Source: Kordia sp. TARA_039_SRF
GTDB taxonomy: Bacteria; Bacteroidota; Bacteroidia; Flavobacteriales; Flavobacteriaceae
Reading direction: 5' to 3'
Length of the DNA: 64,000 bases
Assembly: GCA_006383075.2 (NCBI GenBank)
Contig: SMNH02000005.1
Location: 186,001-250,000 of the forward strand
Below, in pieces: positions 45,655 through 53,718 of this stretch. A program made the position numbers and the translations under genes. Every line of letters starts with the position of its first letter. Positions within the stretch are counted from its first letter, which is position 1. The notes under the pieces were generated by a model. That model made no database searches, was not told where the DNA came from, and saw only the letters and a program-made list of their open reading frames with translations.

Positions 45655-46257
45655 ATGAAAAGATTCATCACTTGTTTACTATTGCTTTGTTTCTGTGTGG
45701 GAATTGCGCAAAACAACGAGCGTAAATTTGATATTGGATTTCACTATCCATTGTCTACAGGTGATAATTTTATGGTATTTGCGTATGATGGTTTAATTGG
45801 ATTGGACTTGCGTTATCAAGTTGCAGACACAAAGCTCATTTCTCCGAAAATTGCCTTTACGGCAGATTATTTCATTTACAATTTTGTAGAAGGTATCAAC
45901 GGCGGAGCACTGGTATTAAAACCTCGAATTATTGGAGAATTCAACATTAAGAAATTTGCGCGACTCAAACCGTTTGTGTTACTCGGATATGGTTTTTTTG
46001 AAACTTCTTTAAACACGGCAAATCGAAATTTTAGCTTTGGAAGTCCCAATCCGACAATTGAACCCAACGGCGAGCGATTCACCGATTCGCAAAACGGCAT
46101 CAATTGGGGATTTGGCGCGGCGTACGACGCTACCGAAAGCTTTTACATAGAAATCACTGCCGATTTCATCAAGCTAGATTTAGATGGCGACACCTCAGGA
46201 AATCGGTACAACGAGAACATTCATACGGTGAGTTTTGGGATTGGATTTCGATTTTGA
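45655..46257 (+). CDS. Outer-membrane beta-barrel protein
   Basis: A 200-residue protein with a signal peptide (MKRFITCLLLLCFCVGIAQ). The rest alternates aromatic/hydrophobic and polar residues as in an 8-strand OmpW/OmpA-like barrel: FDIGFHYPLSTGDNF, FTADYFIYNFVEG, LKPFVLLGYGFFETSLN, WGFGAAYDATESFYIEITADFIKLDLDG. It ends HTVSFGIGFRF, whose terminal Phe is the usual signal for barrel insertion. No TonB box or enzymatic motif. It is flanked on both sides by heptanucleotide arrays, an unusual setting that may affect its expression. Confidence 0.78.
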   Translation: MKRFITCLLLLCFCVGIAQNNERKFDIGFHYPLSTGDNFMVFAYDGLIGLDLRYQVADTKLISPKIAFTADYFIYNFVEGINGGALVLKPRIIGEFNIKKFARLKPFVLLGYGFFETSLNTANRNFSFGSPNPTIEPNGERFTDSQNGINWGFGAAYDATESFYIEITADFIKLDLDGDTSGNRYNENIHTVSFGIGFRF

Positions 46258-46264
46258 TTTTTTT

Positions 46265-46334
46265 GTTAGGTGTTAGGTGTTAGGTGTTAGGTGTTAGGTG
46301 TTAGGTGTTAGGTGTTAGGTGTTAGGTGTTAGGT
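46265..46334 (+). repeat. Tandem array (GTTAGGT)x10
   Basis: There are ten perfect head-to-tail copies of the 7-bp unit GTTAGGT, starting 7 bp after the stop of the barrel gene and decaying into CTTAGT. It has the same unit length as the array upstream of that gene, but a different sequence. Confidence 0.9.
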
Positions 46335-46442
46335 CTTAGTCGCTTTGCTTTTGTTTTTTGTTATTCGTTTTTTGTCGATTCGTCTTGACTATTGATTTCT
46401 ATGACAAAAGTAATTCATTCTTAATGAGAGTTTTAGTCGTTT

Positions 46443-46475
46443 TATGGGAAGCTGAATCGAGTTCAGCTTGACGAA
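46443..46475 (+). repeat. Hairpin repeat TATGGGAA-[GCTGAA TCGAG TTCAGC]-TTGACGAA
   Basis: A perfect 6-bp stem lies between 8-bp flanks that are identical to those of the element at 53651-53683. Three of the six stem pairs differ between the two, all as paired (compensatory) changes. Confidence 0.75.
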
Positions 46476-46505
46476 ATACATTTTCAAATTGATATATAGA
46501 AAAAA

Positions 46506-46553
46506 CGTCACTTCGAGTGGTTTTCGATAGAAAACTGTATCGAGAAGTGCTTT
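46506..46553 (+). repeat. Interspersed repeat, CGTCACTTCGAG...ATCGAGAAGT family, copy 3
   Basis: The ends match copy 1 (8915); the inner arms here are GTTTTC/GAAAAC with loop GATA, unlike the AATTTGT/ACAAATT arms of copy 1. The rest of the 46258-46738 gap holds no gene; two AGCGAAG words occur at 46693 and 46727. Confidence 0.6.
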
Positions 46554-46738
46554 AATTTTCCAAGCAATTCTGGATACAACTTTTCTTTATACATTCCAAA
46601 AAATCACTTGAATTGATAGTTTTTGTTTGTTTAGGTGTTTAAAAATTTATCAATTTATAATAAAAACGACGAAAAGCAGACAATAAACCAACAGCGAAGG
46701 GATTCTAAAAGCGTCAGCGCTCTAAAAGCGAAGCGCAT

Positions 46739-47557
46739 CTAATCCTCTTTTTTAATAACATACGTTTCCCAACCTTCATAATTACCGTTAAATTCTTTGG
46801 TAAGTTCAATAAGTTCGGAGGTGAATTTTAAAGTATTTTCAAGTGTTACGGAGTTGTCGCGTTGAAACTTAATTTCATAGGAATTTGTTCCTTTTTTGAG
46901 GTCTTTTTTGTGCGAAACGGTATAGTCCAATTTTTTGATGGCTTCTTCAAACAAATTCATGTCATTTTGTGATGAAAACACCGCGTAATGATCAATCTGG
47001 CGGACAGCCAACACATCATCGCCCGCATTTTTAAGTTGAATCACCGTATCACGATTCGACATAAAGTTTAAAATTTCATCATTCGGATATAAAAAGTTGA
47101 GGTATAAATCCCACGCAGGATCTGACTTTACAAACACTTCATACTTTTCACCACGAAATTGATTTCTAAACAATTTGTCAATATGGCGTTCAATATCAGA
47201 CGCATCTTTTACATAATAATACTCAAAACGACTGCCATCATACATAAACGAACCCACATATTTACTATCTGAAACCGATTGCATTTTACTGTAAATAGAA
47301 TCTTTAATGCGGTACAATTTCTTCAATTTATTGCCGATTGGGAAATCACTTTCTTTTGTTACTCGGTATTTAATTTTCACATAAAAGAGAAAGTCGTAAC
47401 CGTTAATCGGCGCTTTATCCACCAAATCCATTCGCAAATTTGTAGAACTCACACCTTTTTCCTGTTTGGCTTGATAGGTATTCCAAACTTGTGACTCTTG
47501 CGCATGCAACATTCCAACCGAAAAAAACAATAAAAAAGTGCGGATAACAGTGTTCAT
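46739..47557 (-). CDS. Exported DUF695 / RraB-like protein
   Basis: A 272-residue protein with a signal peptide (MNTVIRTFLLFFSVGMLHAQ). Residues about 22-150 resemble DUF695 (VWNTYQAKQEKG ... LRMDLVDKAP). The C-terminal about 90 residues look like RraB, the 'regulator of RNase E activity B' fold: VRQIDHYAVFSSQNDMNLFEEAIKKLDY, then YEIKFQRDNSVT and GNYEGWETYVI. This pairing is known in Bacteroidota, but a signal peptide on an RraB-like domain is odd, because RraB of E. coli is cytoplasmic. A role outside the cytoplasm is therefore more likely than RNase E control. Family calls are from memory of motifs. Confidence 0.65.
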   Translation of the reverse strand: MNTVIRTFLLFFSVGMLHAQESQVWNTYQAKQEKGVSSTNLRMDLVDKAPINGYDFLFYVKIKYRVTKESDFPIGNKLKKLYRIKDSIYSKMQSVSDSKYVGSFMYDGSRFEYYYVKDASDIERHIDKLFRNQFRGEKYEVFVKSDPAWDLYLNFLYPNDEILNFMSNRDTVIQLKNAGDDVLAVRQIDHYAVFSSQNDMNLFEEAIKKLDYTVSHKKDLKKGTNSYEIKFQRDNSVTLENTLKFTSELIELTKEFNGNYEGWETYVIKKED

Positions 47558-47743
47558 GAATCAAAAATAAAACTTTTTTGCAATGTAAGTAAAACTGAGA
47601 ATTGCGCATAAAATTTAATAGAATATTAAGATGAAAAGCTTTTGAGCGTTTTTTCAGTACGTGTTTAAAATTGTATCTTTACGGGATAATTGAAAATGTA
47701 ATGCTTCACATTTTTTTGAAGTAGTTGATTTAAAATTTTATAC

Positions 47744-48664
47744 ATGATTAAACCTTGGCTTGCCGCTGCACGATTGCGAACGTTGCCTTTATCGATTTCA
47801 GGAATTATTGTGGGTTGTTCGTTAGCCAATTTTACAACAGCAAGTATTGAAAATGCTATATCTCCAGCGTTTCAAAAAAGTTACTGGATTTTTATACTTT
47901 CTATTCTAACTACAACAGGCTTTCAAGTGTTATCAAATTTTGCCAACGATTATGGCGATGGCATTCGCGGAACAGATGCCGATAGAGAAGGTGAACAACG
48001 TATGGTCGCTTCAGGGATTATATCGCCAAAGCAGATGAAAAACGCCATGATTCTTACCGCAATTATCACATTAATGTTAGCGTTAGCCGTAATTTATGTT
48101 GCGTTTGGAAATGAAAACTTCAGCTATTCGATTTTGTTTTTCTTTTTAGGAATTACGGCGATTATTGCAGCTGTGAAGTATACGGTTGGAAAAAGCGCCT
48201 ATGGATATTCCGGTTTGGGCGATGTTTTTGTATTTCTCTTTTTTGGATGGTTGAGTGTGGTTGGAAGCTACTTTTTATACACTAAATCGTTGAATTTTGA
48301 TATTTTCCTGCCTGCAACTGCTGTTGGATTGCTAAGTACTGCAGTTTTAAATCTCAATAACATGCGCGATCGCATCAAAGATAAATCGCATGGAAAAAAT
48401 ACTTTGGTGGTTAAAATCGGAAGTCAGAACGCAAAAAAGTACCATTACGCATTGATTGTTGGAGCATTTTTAATCACGCTTTGGTATATTCTTAGAAACT
48501 ATCATTCGCCTACACAATTCATCGTTTTTCTAGCTTTTATTCCGCTTGTGATGAATATGATTGTAGTGGCAAAAAATATCATTCTCAAAGAACTAGACTC
48601 AGAACTAAAAAAAGTAGCACTGAGTACATTTTTATTCGCGATTTTGTTCGCAATTTTTAATTAA
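47744..48664 (+). CDS. menA: 1,4-dihydroxy-2-naphthoate polyprenyltransferase
   Basis: A 306-residue UbiA-family membrane enzyme with about nine helices. The two aspartate motifs that bind prenyl diphosphate are present: NFANDYGDGIRGTD (about residues 66-79) and NNMRDRIKDKSHGKNTL (about 205-221). It attaches the isoprenoid tail to DHNA, giving demethylmenaquinone. It opens a same-strand run to the CPBP gene at 52965, which includes menC. Confidence 0.94.
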   Translation: MIKPWLAAARLRTLPLSISGIIVGCSLANFTTASIENAISPAFQKSYWIFILSILTTTGFQVLSNFANDYGDGIRGTDADREGEQRMVASGIISPKQMKNAMILTAIITLMLALAVIYVAFGNENFSYSILFFFLGITAIIAAVKYTVGKSAYGYSGLGDVFVFLFFGWLSVVGSYFLYTKSLNFDIFLPATAVGLLSTAVLNLNNMRDRIKDKSHGKNTLVVKIGSQNAKKYHYALIVGAFLITLWYILRNYHSPTQFIVFLAFIPLVMNMIVVAKNIILKELDSELKKVALSTFLFAILFAIFN

Positions 48665-48673
48665 AACTCATTA

Positions 48674-50182
48674 ATGAAAAAAAAACTATTACCCCTAGTA
48701 TTGTTATGTTTATGCGTGTTTATCTCAAACGCACAAGAAAAGTCCACGACCAAACTCAAAATTACTGAAAGTGCTGAGTATAAGGATGAGGTAAAGGTTG
48801 AAGGAATTGACGTTATCTACACAAATTCTGCAGGAAAAACAGCGATTGTTCGATTTGGAAAGAAAAATATTTTACTAGATGTTTTTGATAGTAATTTAGA
48901 TAAAGATTTCTTTAAACTCATAAAAAAAGAGAAAAAGGAAGTATACAAAGGACATTTGAGTTATAATGATGAAATCAAGGTGTTTACAGTATATTCACCA
49001 AAACGAAAAGAACGAATTTTATATTGTCACACCTTCAATATCAAAAATAATACGCATCAAAAAACAAAGTTGTTTGAAGCTAATGTAAAAAAAGGCGGAG
49101 GACTTTTTTCAGGGAGTAACAAGCGTCAAACAAGTTTCGCTATTTCGCCAAACCAACAATATATTGCTATTGCTACAGATAATTTTAAGAAAAAAAGCAA
49201 TTCGTACTCTATTCATGTATTTAATTCCACAGATTTGAGTTTAATGTATAAAAAATCGTATCAAGATCATGAAAAAAATTATTTCGAACACAACGATTTA
49301 TACATTGATAATGAAGCAACAGTGTATAGTTTGGGCAAATTGTATCTTGAAGGACGATTTGACAAGAATAAAGGGAAAGCTAATTATGAATTTGTGCTTC
49401 ACAAAATAGCTCAAAAAGGAACGTCGCACACTAGTATAGAATTGGAGGATGAATTTGTGAGAACATTGGTTATGAATCAAAATAAAAACCAATTACACTT
49501 ATTAGGATTTTATTCAGAAAAAAACTCTAATAGAATAAAAGGTGGTTGCGATTTTATAATTAATGAAGCAACTCTTGACGTTGTATCTGAAAAAAAGACT
49601 GAATTGCCACAAGAAGTATATGAAGACTTATATGGTGACAGAAGAGGAAAACGTAAAAAGGAAAAAGGAAAAGAGTTACGTAACTTTTACGTAGATTACA
49701 CATTGGAGGATTCTCAAGGAAATACTTATCTTCTGGCAGAAGAATTTTACATCACAACACAGTTTGTAAATACTGGATTGAATAACAATGGCTATTGGAG
49801 AGATACGTTTCATTACGATGATATTTTAATTCTAAAATTTAATAAAAATGGAGAACTAAGTTGGGGAAGAAGCATTTATAAAAGGGCAATAACTCCATCG
49901 TATAATGCATTTTTGAAAAATGATGAATTGCATGTTATTTTGAATTCAGGGAAAAATCTAATAGAGAAAAAAGATGGACGAACCAAAGTATCCAAAGGTT
50001 TGTTTGAATCCTCTTCCTTATATGATATTGTGTTCTCCACAGAAGGTAATGTATCATACGATAAAGTTCAGGACAATAGTGGAAACACATATTATATGCC
50101 ATATTATGGAACATATACGGATGGTAAATTCATTACAACAACGACTAAAAGAAAGAAAAAGCAATTTTTAAAATTAGAATAA
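48674..50182 (+). CDS. Exported protein of unknown function
   Basis: A 502-residue protein with a signal peptide (MKKKLLPLVLLCLCVFISNAQ). No family was recognised. The mature part is rich in Lys and beta-type strands and has WD/kelch-like phrases (FAISPNQQYIAIATDNF, YLLAEEFYITTQF, ILILKFNKNGELSWGRSIYK), which suggests a beta-propeller. It begins 9 bp after menA and is followed 19 bp later by the metal-dependent hydrolase, so it is part of the men transcript by position, with no evident link in function. Confidence 0.6.
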   Translation: MKKKLLPLVLLCLCVFISNAQEKSTTKLKITESAEYKDEVKVEGIDVIYTNSAGKTAIVRFGKKNILLDVFDSNLDKDFFKLIKKEKKEVYKGHLSYNDEIKVFTVYSPKRKERILYCHTFNIKNNTHQKTKLFEANVKKGGGLFSGSNKRQTSFAISPNQQYIAIATDNFKKKSNSYSIHVFNSTDLSLMYKKSYQDHEKNYFEHNDLYIDNEATVYSLGKLYLEGRFDKNKGKANYEFVLHKIAQKGTSHTSIELEDEFVRTLVMNQNKNQLHLLGFYSEKNSNRIKGGCDFIINEATLDVVSEKKTELPQEVYEDLYGDRRGKRKKEKGKELRNFYVDYTLEDSQGNTYLLAEEFYITTQFVNTGLNNNGYWRDTFHYDDILILKFNKNGELSWGRSIYKRAITPSYNAFLKNDELHVILNSGKNLIEKKDGRTKVSKGLFESSSLYDIVFSTEGNVSYDKVQDNSGNTYYMPYYGTYTDGKFITTTTKRKKKQFLKLE

Positions 50183-50201
50183 CAAAAAAACGTATCGTAT
50201 C

Positions 50202-50879
50202 ATGAAAATCACTTATTTAGGGCACGCTTCATTACATATCGAATTTGGTGATGTCAATATCATTGTAGATCCTTTTATTTCTGGAAACGAATTAGCTTCA
50301 CACATTGATGTGAATTCACTAAAAGCAGATTATATTTTAGTCACACATGCGCATCAAGACCATATTTTAGACGTAGAAACAATTGCCCAAAATACAGGCG
50401 CCACAATCGTGGCTAACTATGAAGTGGCACAACATTACGGTGCTAAAGATTTTAACGTATTTGCGATGAATCACGGTGGAACGTACACTACGGAAGCGTT
50501 TTCTGCAAAATATGTCAATGCCATTCACACGTCATCATTCCCTGACGGTTCGTACGGCGGACAACCTGGCGGATTTGTACTGACAGCCAACGGAAAATCG
50601 ATTTACATTGCAGGAGATACCGCCTTGACGTATGATATGAAACTCATTCCGCTTCACACGCAATTGGATTTGGCAATTTTACCAATCGGCGATACATTTA
50701 CGATGGGCGTTGACGACGCAATTATTGCTAGCGATTTTGTAGCCTGCAACAAAGTACTAGGCTATCACTACGATTCGTTTCCACCTATAAAAATAGACCA
50801 CAATTTAGCGCAAAAGACTTTTGAAAAGAGTCATAAGGAACTGATTTTATTGGAAATTGGAAGTTCACTAGAAATCTAG
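50202..50879 (+). CDS. Metallo-beta-lactamase-fold hydrolase (UPF0173 type)
   Basis: A 225-residue UPF0173-type hydrolase. MKITYLGHASLHIEFGDVNIIVDPFISGN is the typical start. THAHQDHI is the HxHxDH zinc site, and IAGDTAL and the late GYHYDSFPPI complete the metal site. The substrate is unknown for the whole family. It lies in the men run between the unknown exported protein and menC; co-location with men genes is common in flavobacteria as I recall, which hints at a shared pathway or only at operon history. Confidence 0.88.
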   Translation: MKITYLGHASLHIEFGDVNIIVDPFISGNELASHIDVNSLKADYILVTHAHQDHILDVETIAQNTGATIVANYEVAQHYGAKDFNVFAMNHGGTYTTEAFSAKYVNAIHTSSFPDGSYGGQPGGFVLTANGKSIYIAGDTALTYDMKLIPLHTQLDLAILPIGDTFTMGVDDAIIASDFVACNKVLGYHYDSFPPIKIDHNLAQKTFEKSHKELILLEIGSSLEI

Positions 50880-50982
50880 TGATACAAGGCATCTCCACGG
50901 CGCTCGATGTGACAGATAGAATAATCAAACCGTCTAAAGCATCTAACAGGTCTAAAAATCTAAAAAAGTCTAGAAATCAAAC

Positions 50983-52026
50983 ATGAAAGCATCCTATCAC
51001 AAATATATTCTCAACTTCAAACGTCCTAGTGGAACATCGCGTGGAGTTTTGCGGCAGAAAGAAACGTGGTTTATTCAATTAATTTCTGACGGAAAGCAAG
51101 GAATAGGAGAGTGCGGAATTTTACGAAGTTTGAGTGTAGACGATGTGCCCGAATATGAAGAAAAATTACGTTGGACGTGTGAACATATCGCATTAGGAGA
51201 AGAAAAACTATTGCAAGAACTTATCGAGTTTCCATCGATTCAGTTTGGTGTAGAGCAAGCGTTTCGTTCACTCAAAACGAAATCGCCATTTTTGCTGCAT
51301 CCGTCAAAATTTACAGAAGGAACAGCAGCTATCAACATCAACGGACTGATTTGGATGGGCGATGAAGACTTTATGAAAGCACAAATTAAAGACAAACTTG
51401 CCGCAGGTTTTTCGTGTATTAAAATGAAAATTGGCGCGATTGATTTTGAAACAGAATTAAAACTACTACAAGGCATTCGCAGCGAATATTCTGTAAACGA
51501 CATTGAACTTCGCGTAGATGCCAATGGTGCGTTTACACCCGAAAATGCCTTGGAAAAACTAAAACGATTGTCAGAATTGGAGTTGCATTCCATCGAACAA
51601 CCTATCAAACAAGGACAATTGGAAGAAATGGCGAAATTATGCGAAAAAACACCGTTGCCAATCGCGCTGGATGAGGAATTGATAGGCGTTTTTCATCACG
51701 CAGATAAAAAGAAGGTTTTGGAAACCATTCAACCGCAATTTATTATCTTAAAACCAAGTTTGGTTGGCGGTTATGCTGGTAGCAACGAATGGATTTCACT
51801 CGCTAAAAAACAACAGATTGGTTGGTGGATTACCAGTGCGCTGGAAAGCAATATTGGACTCAACGCGATTGCGCAATGGACACATATATTGCAAAACCCG
51901 ATGCCACAAGGTTTGGGAACTGGCGGACTCTACACTAACAATTTCGACGCGCCACTAACCATACAAAACGGAGCTTTGCATTACCATCCTGAATGGTCGT
52001 GGAATGTTCCTTATATAAAAAACTAA
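50983..52026 (+). CDS. menC: o-succinylbenzoate synthase
   Basis: A 347-residue enolase-superfamily enzyme that dehydrates SHCHC to o-succinylbenzoate. KMKIGA supplies the KxK catalytic lysine, and the three metal ligands are in RVDANGAF, SIEQPIKQG and LDEEL. ILKPSLVGGYAGSNEWI carries the second catalytic lysine. The opening RPSGTSRGVLRQKETWFI is like other Bacteroidota MenC. It is 3 bp upstream of the CPBP gene. Confidence 0.93.
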   Translation: MKASYHKYILNFKRPSGTSRGVLRQKETWFIQLISDGKQGIGECGILRSLSVDDVPEYEEKLRWTCEHIALGEEKLLQELIEFPSIQFGVEQAFRSLKTKSPFLLHPSKFTEGTAAININGLIWMGDEDFMKAQIKDKLAAGFSCIKMKIGAIDFETELKLLQGIRSEYSVNDIELRVDANGAFTPENALEKLKRLSELELHSIEQPIKQGQLEEMAKLCEKTPLPIALDEELIGVFHHADKKKVLETIQPQFIILKPSLVGGYAGSNEWISLAKKQQIGWWITSALESNIGLNAIAQWTHILQNPMPQGLGTGGLYTNNFDAPLTIQNGALHYHPEWSWNVPYIKN

Positions 52027-52029
52027 ACT

Positions 52030-52965
52030 ATGTTTATACAACAAGCTTACAAAGGTGATAATGCCGCATGGAAAGTAGTGATTACTGCCATGCTGACACT
52101 TGCCATTTTTATTGCAAATATTTTTTATGTGTTGATGGGTGATATCGACACCGAACAAGTTATGGATAATGCTTCCAAAGCAATTGATAACAACAATTTT
52201 CTATTCTTTCTCAATTTGTCGCCTTTTGTCTTTTTATTATTGATGTTGTTTGGATTGGTTTTATATCTGCACGGACGAAGTTTAGTTTCGCTCACAACCG
52301 CACGAAATAGCGTAGACTTAAAGCGTCTTGCTTTTTCTTTCGGATTGGTCTTATTGGTGGGAATTGCAAGTTTTGTGGTAGAATATTATCTGTATCCAGG
52401 AATGGTTGTTTTTAACTTTAAACCGATGAGTTTTATCATTTTGGTATGCATCAGTTTGTTACTTTTTCCTTTTCAGATTGGTTTTGAAGAATATCTCTTT
52501 AGAGGCTATTTTATGCAGCAAATTGGAATCGTAGCGAAGAATCGTTGGTTTCCTCTGCTGGTGACTTCCATCATGTTTGGCTTGATGCATTTGGCAAATC
52601 CTGAAGTTGCGGAAATGGGCGGTATTACAATGATTTTCTATATTGGAACTGGTTTATTTTTGGGAATAATTACGCTGATGGACGACGGTTTGGAATTGGC
52701 ACTAGGATTTCACTTTGCGAATAACTTTCTCGCAGCAACACTCGTTACAGCAGATTATTCCGCATTGCAAACGGACTCGTTGTTCAAGTATGCTTCGCAA
52801 GAAAGTGATGTTTCTTTTTATCAAATCTTAATTCCAATTATGATTGTATATCCGATACTATTACTTGTTTTTGCTAAAAAATACAAGTGGCGCAATTGGA
52901 AAGAAAAACTCACAGGACGCGTACCATCAATTGAAGAAACTACGGTTGAGGTGTATGTTGAATAG
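52030..52965 (+). CDS. CPBP family intramembrane metalloprotease
   Basis: A 311-residue membrane protein of the CAAX protease/bacteriocin-processing (CPBP) family. The glutamate pair and arginine EEYLFRG, the histidine in FGLMHLANP and the final HFANNF are the three catalytic motifs. It follows menC by 3 bp. Some CPBP proteins process or give immunity to bacteriocin-type peptides. A lanthipeptide-like precursor lies 135 bp downstream on the opposite strand, an intriguing but unproven neighbour. Confidence 0.88.
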   Translation: MFIQQAYKGDNAAWKVVITAMLTLAIFIANIFYVLMGDIDTEQVMDNASKAIDNNNFLFFLNLSPFVFLLLMLFGLVLYLHGRSLVSLTTARNSVDLKRLAFSFGLVLLVGIASFVVEYYLYPGMVVFNFKPMSFIILVCISLLLFPFQIGFEEYLFRGYFMQQIGIVAKNRWFPLLVTSIMFGLMHLANPEVAEMGGITMIFYIGTGLFLGIITLMDDGLELALGFHFANNFLAATLVTADYSALQTDSLFKYASQESDVSFYQILIPIMIVYPILLLVFAKKYKWRNWKEKLTGRVPSIEETTVEVYVE

Positions 52966-53050
52966 TGTTCTAAATTTTACGACATTTCACACGCAGTTTT
53001 ATCTAACTATTGCGCATGCAAAACACAATAATTCAATTATGAAAAGCCAC

Positions 53051-53084
53051 AAAAAAAGTCCGTCTTTTAGGACGAACTTTTTTT
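53051..53084. terminator. Bidirectional terminator between the CPBP gene and the peptide precursor gene
   Basis: A stem of about 14 bp with one mismatch (AAAAAAAGTCCGTC with GACGAACTTTTTTT) has A and T runs on its two sides, suited to ending both convergent transcripts. Confidence 0.75.
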
Positions 53085-53100
53085 ACATTTTTGATAATTT

Positions 53101-53340
53101 TTATCTACCGCCACACCAATCAGCTTCTTGACTCAAACAGTTTGATCCGTCATCATGTCCGATGGTTGGTAAATCGCATCCATCCCAACGCGTACAGTAC
53201 AGCGCAGAAGCAGCAATGCAAAGTGGTCCCAAAGTTGGAATGGTAATAGATGCTGCCGCACCACCATTTACGCCTTTTGACTGTAAATGTGAAATAGATT
53301 TTTTGTTTAGTTTCAGGCTTTTGATTTCTTTTTTCTTCAT
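53101..53340 (-). CDS. Class I lanthipeptide-type precursor peptide (orphan)
   Basis: A 79-residue peptide. The leader has the Bacteroidota class I lanthipeptide pattern KxLxLxKxxIxxL (KSLKLNKKSISHL, residues 7-19) and a Gly-Gly at 26-27, the likely cleavage point. The core (28-79) has five cysteines (41, 49, 55, 68, 76) and eight Ser/Thr, enough for several lanthionine rings. No LanB, LanC, LanT or other modification gene is in the window, so it depends on a distant enzyme set or is unmodified. The terminator at 53051-53084 ends its transcript. Family by leader motif, product unknown. Confidence 0.75.
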   Translation of the reverse strand: MKKKEIKSLKLNKKSISHLQSKGVNGGAAASITIPTLGPLCIAASALYCTRWDGCDLPTIGHDDGSNCLSQEADWCGGR

Positions 53341-53452
53341 AATAGTATAATTAGTAAGTTAATAATGGTTTAAATTACTAAAATTTTTAATAGAAATAAA
53401 AAGCGCACTGTATTTTTTGTGGATTCGAATTTAGCTCAACTGATACATTTTT

Positions 53453-53599
53453 TTACTTTTTCTTCTTAAATAATTTACCAATCCAATAACCAACAATAAT
53501 GAGGAATAAGACAACAGCAAGAATAAAATGTGGTGGAAAATGGTCTAGAATGCCTATGATGTTTTTTAGCTTAAAAAAAGCTGTTTTGAAGCTTGCCAT
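53453..53599 (-). CDS. Small single-helix membrane protein
   Basis: A 48-residue protein starting MASFKTAFFKLKNI, with one membrane helix (about residues 25-43, FILAVVLFLIIVGYWIG) and a basic tail (KLFKKKK). I chose this start because the longer frame to 53698 would translate the palindromic repeat at 53602-53683, which is clearly not protein. Unknown function. It lies between the peptide precursor and the DUF3857 genes on the same strand. Small size makes this a tentative gene. Confidence 0.5.
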   Translation of the reverse strand: MASFKTAFFKLKNIIGILDHFPPHFILAVVLFLIIVGYWIGKLFKKKK

Positions 53600-53601
53600 A
53601 A

Positions 53602-53683
53602 CGTCATTCTGAACTTGATTCAGAATCTCATCATGCTGATTTCTCACTGTTATGGGAAACCAAATCAAGTTTGGTTTGACGAA
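53602..53683. repeat. Paired hairpin repeats in opposite orientation (REP-pair-like)
   Basis: CGTCATT-CTGAACTTGATTCAG (53602-53623) is followed by TATGGGAA-ACCAAA-TCAAG-TTTGGT-TTGACGAA (53651-53683). The first core is the reverse complement of the one at 37544; the second has the flanks of the 46443 element. The pair begins CGTCA and ends TGACG. Confidence 0.7.
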
Positions 53684-53718
53684 TTTCATAAGCTTCAAAA
53701 CAGCTTTTGCAAAATATT

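Noticed and set aside
45452-46334. The two heptamer arrays as CRISPR
   Set aside because: Units are 7 bp without spacers, and no cas genes are present.
53600-53698. N-terminal extension of the 48-residue membrane protein
   Set aside because: The extra residues are a translation of the palindromic repeat pair and are not protein-like.
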